This document shows, one piece after another, positions 5,410 through 6,162 of a stretch of 6,162 bases of DNA. The position numbers and the translations under genes are program-made. The DNA comes from Stomatobaculum sp. (GTDB lineage Bacteria > Bacillota_A > Clostridia > Lachnospirales > Lachnospiraceae). The first letter of the stretch is position 1. Each line of letters starts with the position of its first letter. The stretch covers positions 1-6,162 of the forward strand of contig JAFSYO010000021.1 in assembly GCA_017449925.1 (NCBI GenBank), written 5' to 3'. The notes under the pieces are model-generated. The model saw nothing but the letters and a program-made list of their open reading frames with translations. It was not told the origin of the DNA and made no database searches.

Positions 5410-6162
5410 TGGTCAACCTGACAATTGACGGCCAGAAGCTCTGTGTGGAAGAAGGAACAACGATTCTGATGGCAGCAAAAAAGGCGAGCATCAACATCCC
5501 CACCCTCTGCTGGCACGAGGATCTCGGGATCAAAGCCAACTGCCGGCTCTGTGTGGTGGAAGTGGAAGGTATGCGCCAGCTCCCCACCTCATGTTCCACG
5601 CCCGTGGCGGAGGGCATGGTGGTCCACACCGCCTCTCCGAAAGTGCTGAAGGCAAGACGCAACCTTCTGGAGCTCATCTTCGCGCGGCACCCCCAGAACT
5701 GTCTGGTCTGCGCGAAAAACGGAGAATGCGACCTCCAGAAGCTCTCCCAGACCCTGGGGCTCCACAACGAAAACCGCTACGACCAGCGGCTCCGCAGCCA
5801 GCCGGACGACTGGAGCTCCCCCTCCATCATGCGGAATCCAAAGCTCTGCATTCTCTGCGGACGATGTCTTGAGGTCTGCAACGAGATCCAGAAGGTGAAC
5901 GTTCTCTCCAGGGAGAACCGCGGATTCCACACTCTGATCGCTCCGGCCTACGGCGAACTTCTCGCGGACACCAACTGCATCAACTGCGGCCAGTGCGTGC
6001 AGTACTGCCCGACCGGCGCGCTGACTGTTCACTACTTCACCAACAAGGTCCTGGATGAAATGAGCGCAGGGAAAAAGCTGATCATCCAGGTCGCTCCTTC
6101 CGTCCGCATCACCCTGGCCGAGGCTCTCGGCGAGGATCCCGGCACCGTCAGCACCGGCCGCC
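5409..6162 (+). CDS. hydA: [FeFe]-hydrogenase catalytic subunit (HydA/HndD type), N-terminal part
   Basis: The frame runs from the ATG at 5409 off the window end, giving 251 residues. Cluster domains appear in the standard order. A plant-type [2Fe-2S] domain has Cys34, Cys45, Cys48 and Cys62 (TLCWHEDLG, NCRLCVVEVEG). A His-ligated [4Fe-4S] site has His94, Cys98, Cys101 and Cys107 (HPQNCLVCAKNGEC). A two-cluster ferredoxin domain has Cys147/150/153/157 (CILCGRCLEVC) and Cys190/193/196/200 (CINCGQCVQYCPTGA). The H-cluster domain then begins: IIQVAPSVRITLAEALG (225-241) matches the family's QVAPAVR..LGE..G opening. This, together with the NuoE and NuoF partners, favours an [FeFe]-hydrogenase over NuoG or the alpha subunit of formate dehydrogenase. 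The H-cluster cysteine motifs and any C-terminal extra domain lie outside the window. It would catalyse reversible proton reduction to H2 in the cytoplasm. Confidence 0.92.
   Translation, partial: MVNLTIDGQKLCVEEGTTILMAAKKASINIPTLCWHEDLGIKANCRLCVVEVEGMRQLPTSCSTPVAEGMVVHTASPKVLKARRNLLELIFARHPQNCLVCAKNGECDLQKLSQTLGLHNENRYDQRLRSQPDDWSSPSIMRNPKLCILCGRCLEVCNEIQKVNVLSRENRGFHTLIAPAYGELLADTNCINCGQCVQYCPTGALTVHYFTNKVLDEMSAGKKLIIQVAPSVRITLAEALGEDPGTVSTGR

Noticed and set aside
5409..6162. Reading the last gene as NuoG or a formate dehydrogenase alpha subunit
   Set aside because: These share the N-terminal Fe-S domains, but the segment QVAPSVRITLAEALG after the second ferredoxin cluster is the opening of the [FeFe]-hydrogenase H-cluster domain.
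1..6162. CRISPR arrays, tRNA or rRNA genes, insertion sequences, phage or defence genes
   Set aside because: No regularly spaced repeats with spacers, no tRNA-like or rRNA-like segment and no transposase or integrase frame was seen. All space beyond the six genes is short intergenic DNA accounted for above.

Overview
The window looks like chromosomal DNA from an anaerobic, fairly GC-rich member of the Clostridia, possibly Lachnospiraceae-like. The evidence is a NuoE/NuoF-type plus [FeFe]-hydrogenase operon, a YitT-family membrane protein, a lipobox-anchored secreted protein, and AGGAGG-type ribosome binding sites. The taxonomic call is inference; no rRNA or species marker is present.

Layout. 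Three genes lie on the minus strand in the left half. A lipoprotein (1-1174, its C-terminal end outside the window) looks like the front half of a thermolysin-like (M4) peptidase precursor. Next is a YitT-family membrane protein (1350-2312), then a LysR-type regulator (2446-3375). Three genes lie on the plus strand in the right half: a NuoE-like subunit (3595-4095), a NuoF-like subunit (4099-5409), and the N-terminal 251 residues of an [FeFe]-hydrogenase catalytic subunit (5409 to the window end). The order NuoE-NuoF-hydrogenase matches the hydC-hydB-hydA arrangement of NAD(H)-linked multimeric [FeFe]-hydrogenases.

How it fits together. The LysR gene and the hydrogenase operon diverge from a 219-bp control region (3376-3594). 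This holds back-to-back promoter candidates whose -35 elements overlap, a 16-bp sequence repeated exactly 30 bp apart across both promoters, and two interleaved inverted repeats in the predicted hydrogenase leader. The simplest reading is that the LysR protein controls itself and the hydrogenase operon, with possible further control in the leader. The three plus-strand genes are tightly packed (3-nt gap, then a TGATG overlap), so the subunits are probably made together. NADH electrons would enter at the NuoF-like flavoprotein and pass through iron-sulfur clusters to the H-cluster to make H2, or the reverse.

The NuoF-like subunit is short. It lacks the N-terminal thioredoxin-like [2Fe-2S] domain and the C-terminal ferredoxin domain of Thermotoga-type HydB, which bears on whether the complex can bifurcate electrons. 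Intergenic signals on the left are a strong multi-part intrinsic terminator after the YitT gene, an extended -10 promoter with an adjacent palindrome before the lipoprotein gene, and a complex inverted repeat between the LysR and YitT genes that resembles a dispersed intergenic element.
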